A stretch of 64,000 bases of DNA, from positions 1,922,001-1,986,000 of the forward strand of contig NZ_CP108568.1 in the NCBI RefSeq assembly GCF_036010485.1, given 5' to 3'. Position numbers and translations under genes: made by a program. This stretch comes from Streptomyces sp. NBC_01198 (GTDB lineage Bacteria > Actinomycetota > Actinomycetes > Streptomycetales > Streptomycetaceae). Of the stretch, positions 61,942 to 64,000 are shown piece by piece (the first letter of the stretch is position 1; each line of letters starts with the position of its first letter). A model generated the notes under the pieces. That model was not told the origin of the DNA. It saw only the letters and a program-made list of their open reading frames with translations, and made no database searches.

Positions 61942-63138
61942 GTGACGACGACAGCACCGCAGGCCCTACGGATCGGCATGGTAGGTCATGCCTTCATGGG
62001 GGCGGCGCACTCGCACGCGTGGCGCACCGCGGGGCGCTTCTTCGAGCTGCCGCTGCGGGTCGAGATGACCGCGGTCTGCGGCCGGTCGGCCGAGCGCGTG
62101 CGGCAGGCGGCCGAGCAGTACGGCTGGCAGTCCGCCGAGACCGACTGGCGGGAGCTGATCGCCCGCCCCGACATCGACGTGGTGGACATCTGCACGCCCG
62201 GTGACAGCCACGCCGAGATCGCGCTGGCGGCGCTGGCCGCGGGCAAGCACGTGCTGTGCGAGAAGCCGCTGGCCAACTCGGTGCGCGAGGCCGAGGAGAT
62301 GGCCGCGGCGGCGCAGAAGGCCGCGGCGGACGGCGTCCGTTCCATGGTGGCCTTCAACTACCGCAGGGTGCCCGCGCTCGCGCTGGCCAGGCAGCTGGTC
62401 GAGCAGGGCAGGCTGGGCACCATCCACCAGGTACGGGCGCAGTATCTGCAGGACTGGCTGGTGGACCCGGAGTTCCCGCTGGCCTGGCGGCTGCGCAAGG
62501 ACCGGGCGGGCTCGGGCGCGCTCGGCGACCTCGGCGCGCACAGCATCGACGTGGCCCAGTATCTGACCGGGCAGCGGATCTCCTCGGTGGGCGCGGTGCT
62601 GGAGACGTTCGTGACCGAGCGCCCGCTGCCGGCCAGCTCCAGCGGCCTGTCGGGGACGGCGAGCAGCGAGCGCGGCGCGGTGACGGTGGACGACGCGGCG
62701 CTGTTCACCGCCCGCTTCGACGGCGGCGCGATCGGCGTGTTCGAGGCGACGCGCTTCGCCACCGGGCACAAGAACGCGATGCGGATCGAGATCAGCGGCT
62801 CGGCAGGCAGCCTGGCCTTCGACGCGGAGTCGATGAACGAACTGTCCTTCCACGACCGCTCCGAGGACGCCTCGACGGCCGGCTTCCGCCGCGTCCTGGT
62901 GACCGAGCCGACCCACCCGTATCTGGACGCCTGGTGGCCGCCGGGCCACCTGATCGGCTACGAGCACACCTTCACCCACCAGGTGCGCGACTTCGTCACG
63001 GCCGTCGCGGAGGGTACGGACCCGCGGCCGTCGTTCGGCGACGGGCTGCAGGTGCAGAAGGTGCTCGCGGCCGTCGAGTCCAGCGCGGCGGCGCTCGGCG
63101 TCCACATCCCGGTGCAGGGCGCCGCCCCGCTCTCCTGA
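61942..63138 (+). CDS. Gfo/Idh/MocA-family oxidoreductase
   Basis: A 398-residue NAD(P)-dependent dehydrogenase for sugar-like substrates. The Rossmann start is [18 protein letters not shown], and the family lysine is in CEKPLANS near residue 110. The catalytic region includes [21 protein letters not shown] with the conserved Asp and His. GTG 61942 is fixed by GGAGG five bases upstream. With the following isomerase and the divergent ROK regulator it forms a sugar- or inositol-type catabolic unit. Confidence 0.93.
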   Translation: MTTTAPQALRIGMVGHAFMGAAHSHAWRTAGRFFELPLRVEMTAVCGRSAERVRQAAEQYGWQSAETDWRELIARPDIDVVDICTPGDSHAEIALAALAAGKHVLCEKPLANSVREAEEMAAAAQKAAADGVRSMVAFNYRRVPALALARQLVEQGRLGTIHQVRAQYLQDWLVDPEFPLAWRLRKDRAGSGALGDLGAHSIDVAQYLTGQRISSVGAVLETFVTERPLPASSSGLSGTASSERGAVTVDDAALFTARFDGGAIGVFEATRFATGHKNAMRIEISGSAGSLAFDAESMNELSFHDRSEDASTAGFRRVLVTEPTHPYLDAWWPPGHLIGYEHTFTHQVRDFVTAVAEGTDPRPSFGDGLQVQKVLAAVESSAAALGVHIPVQGAAPLS

Positions 63139-63196
63139 GCCGCCCCTCCCCCGTACGACCGACCAGCCACCCACCCCCTGCCACCGGAGGACGCAC

Positions 63197-64000
63197 ATGG
63201 CACGACCCGTCACCCTCTTCACCGGCCAGTTCGCCGATCTGCCCTTCACCGAGGTGTGCCGGCTGGCCTCGCAGTGGGGCTACGACGGCCTGGAGATCGC
63301 CTGCTGGGGCGACCACTTCGACGTCGAGGCGGCACTGAGCGACGACGGCTACCTGCCGCGGCTGCGCGACACCCTGGACAAGCACGGGCTGCGCTGCTGG
63401 ACGATCTCCTGCCACCTGACCGGGCAGGCGGTCTGCGACCACCCGATCGACGAGCGGCACAAGGGCATCCTGCCGTCCAGGATCTGGGGCGACGGCGAGC
63501 CCGAGGGGGTGCGCACCCGGGCCGCGGAGGAGATCAAGAACACCGCACGGGCGGCCGCCGCCTTCGGCGTGGACACCGTGGTGGGCTTCACCGGGTCGTC
63601 GATCTGGCACACGGTGGCGATGTTCCCGCCGGTGCCGCCGGAGATGATCGACCGCGGCTACCAGGACTTCGCCGACCGCTGGAATCCGATCCTGGACGTC
63701 TTCGACGAGGTGGGGGTGCGCTTCGCGCACGAGGTGCACCCCAGCGAGATCGCGTACGACTACTGGACGACCGTGCGCACCCTGGAGGCGATCGGCCACC
63801 GCCCGGCCTTCGGGCTGAACTTCGACCCCAGCCACTTCGTGTGGCAGGACCTGGACCCGGTCGGTTTCCTCTACGACTTCAAGGACCGCATCTACCACGT
63901 CGACTGCAAGGAGTCGGTCAAGCAGCTGAATGGGCGGAACGGCCGGCTCGGTTCGCATCTGCCGTGGGGCGACCCGCGGCGCGGCTGGGACTTCGTCTCG
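63197..64000 (+). CDS. Sugar phosphate isomerase/epimerase (3' end outside window)
   Basis: Xylose-isomerase-like TIM-barrel protein; 268 residues are visible and the frame is open at the edge. It starts [20 protein letters not shown]. Metal-ligand positions are suggested by [28 protein letters not shown] and [11 protein letters not shown] 63197 follows the same GGAGGACGCAC leader as the upstream dehydrogenase. It is expected to act on the dehydrogenase product or substrate. Confidence 0.92.
   Translation, partial: MARPVTLFTGQFADLPFTEVCRLASQWGYDGLEIACWGDHFDVEAALSDDGYLPRLRDTLDKHGLRCWTISCHLTGQAVCDHPIDERHKGILPSRIWGDGEPEGVRTRAAEEIKNTARAAAAFGVDTVVGFTGSSIWHTVAMFPPVPPEMIDRGYQDFADRWNPILDVFDEVGVRFAHEVHPSEIAYDYWTTVRTLEAIGHRPAFGLNFDPSHFVWQDLDPVGFLYDFKDRIYHVDCKESVKQLNGRNGRLGSHLPWGDPRRGWDFVS

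Overview
The window is high-GC actinobacterial DNA and most probably comes from Streptomyces or a close relative in the Streptomycetaceae. Supporting markers are the septation protein SepH, the CutR/CutS two-component pair, several small actinobacterial families (DUF3093, DUF3159, DUF3710, DUF4193, DUF6099), a 2-methylisoborneol gene pair, frequent GTG/TTG starts and many 4-base ATGA/GTGA gene overlaps.

Region 1 (1-12.3 kb) is accessory and decayed. It opens with an arsenic island: arsR and acr3 run leftward, while rightward lie a broken arsenate-reductase relative, an intact arsC and a frameshifted thioredoxin reductase that ends in an IS701-family fragment. After a lone SDR gene with an altered catalytic motif comes a graveyard of insertion sequences: a broken IS5-family transposase, an IS30-family transposase split by a complete-looking group II intron (5294-7848, with GUGCG 5' end, maturase ORF, 34-nt domain V, bulged-A domain VI and AC 3' end), and the tail of an IS256-family transposase. 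A lipoprotein gene, a second frameshifted IS5-family transposase and an orphan ATP-grasp gene complete the region.

Region 2 (12.5-27 kb) carries metabolism and RNA repair. The 2-methylisoborneol synthase and its GPP methyltransferase stand without the encapsulin-like gene that usually accompanies them. Leftward genes follow: ornithine carbamoyltransferase and arginine deiminase, the coupled RNA-repair pair pnkp/hen1, homocysteine S-methyltransferase, an F420-type LLM oxidoreductase, a DUF6099 protein, and a coupled MazG-like/ATPase pair. DUF1697 and methyltransferase genes close the region.

Region 3 (27-46 kb) holds a TrmA/RlmCD-type RNA methyltransferase and a potassium-related group: a KimA/APC-type permease, two TrkA-type regulatory subunits and KdpDE, with no kdpFABC in view. 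It also holds a four-gene ABC exporter (two ATPases, two very large FtsX/MacB-type permeases) preceded by a strong palindromic operator candidate.

Region 4 (45.6-64 kb) looks like conserved chromosome: DUF3710-dut-thioesterase, DUF3093, DUF4193, cutRS, inositol-phosphatase-like gene, coproporphyrin ferrochelatase, MFS exporter overlapping an aldonolactone oxidase, sepH, an intergenic direct repeat, sulfurtransferase and VOC protein. At the right edge a sugar-type cluster begins: a divergent ROK regulator lacking a normal in-frame start, a Gfo/Idh/MocA dehydrogenase and a sugar phosphate isomerase/epimerase cut by the window end. No tRNA, rRNA or CRISPR array was seen.
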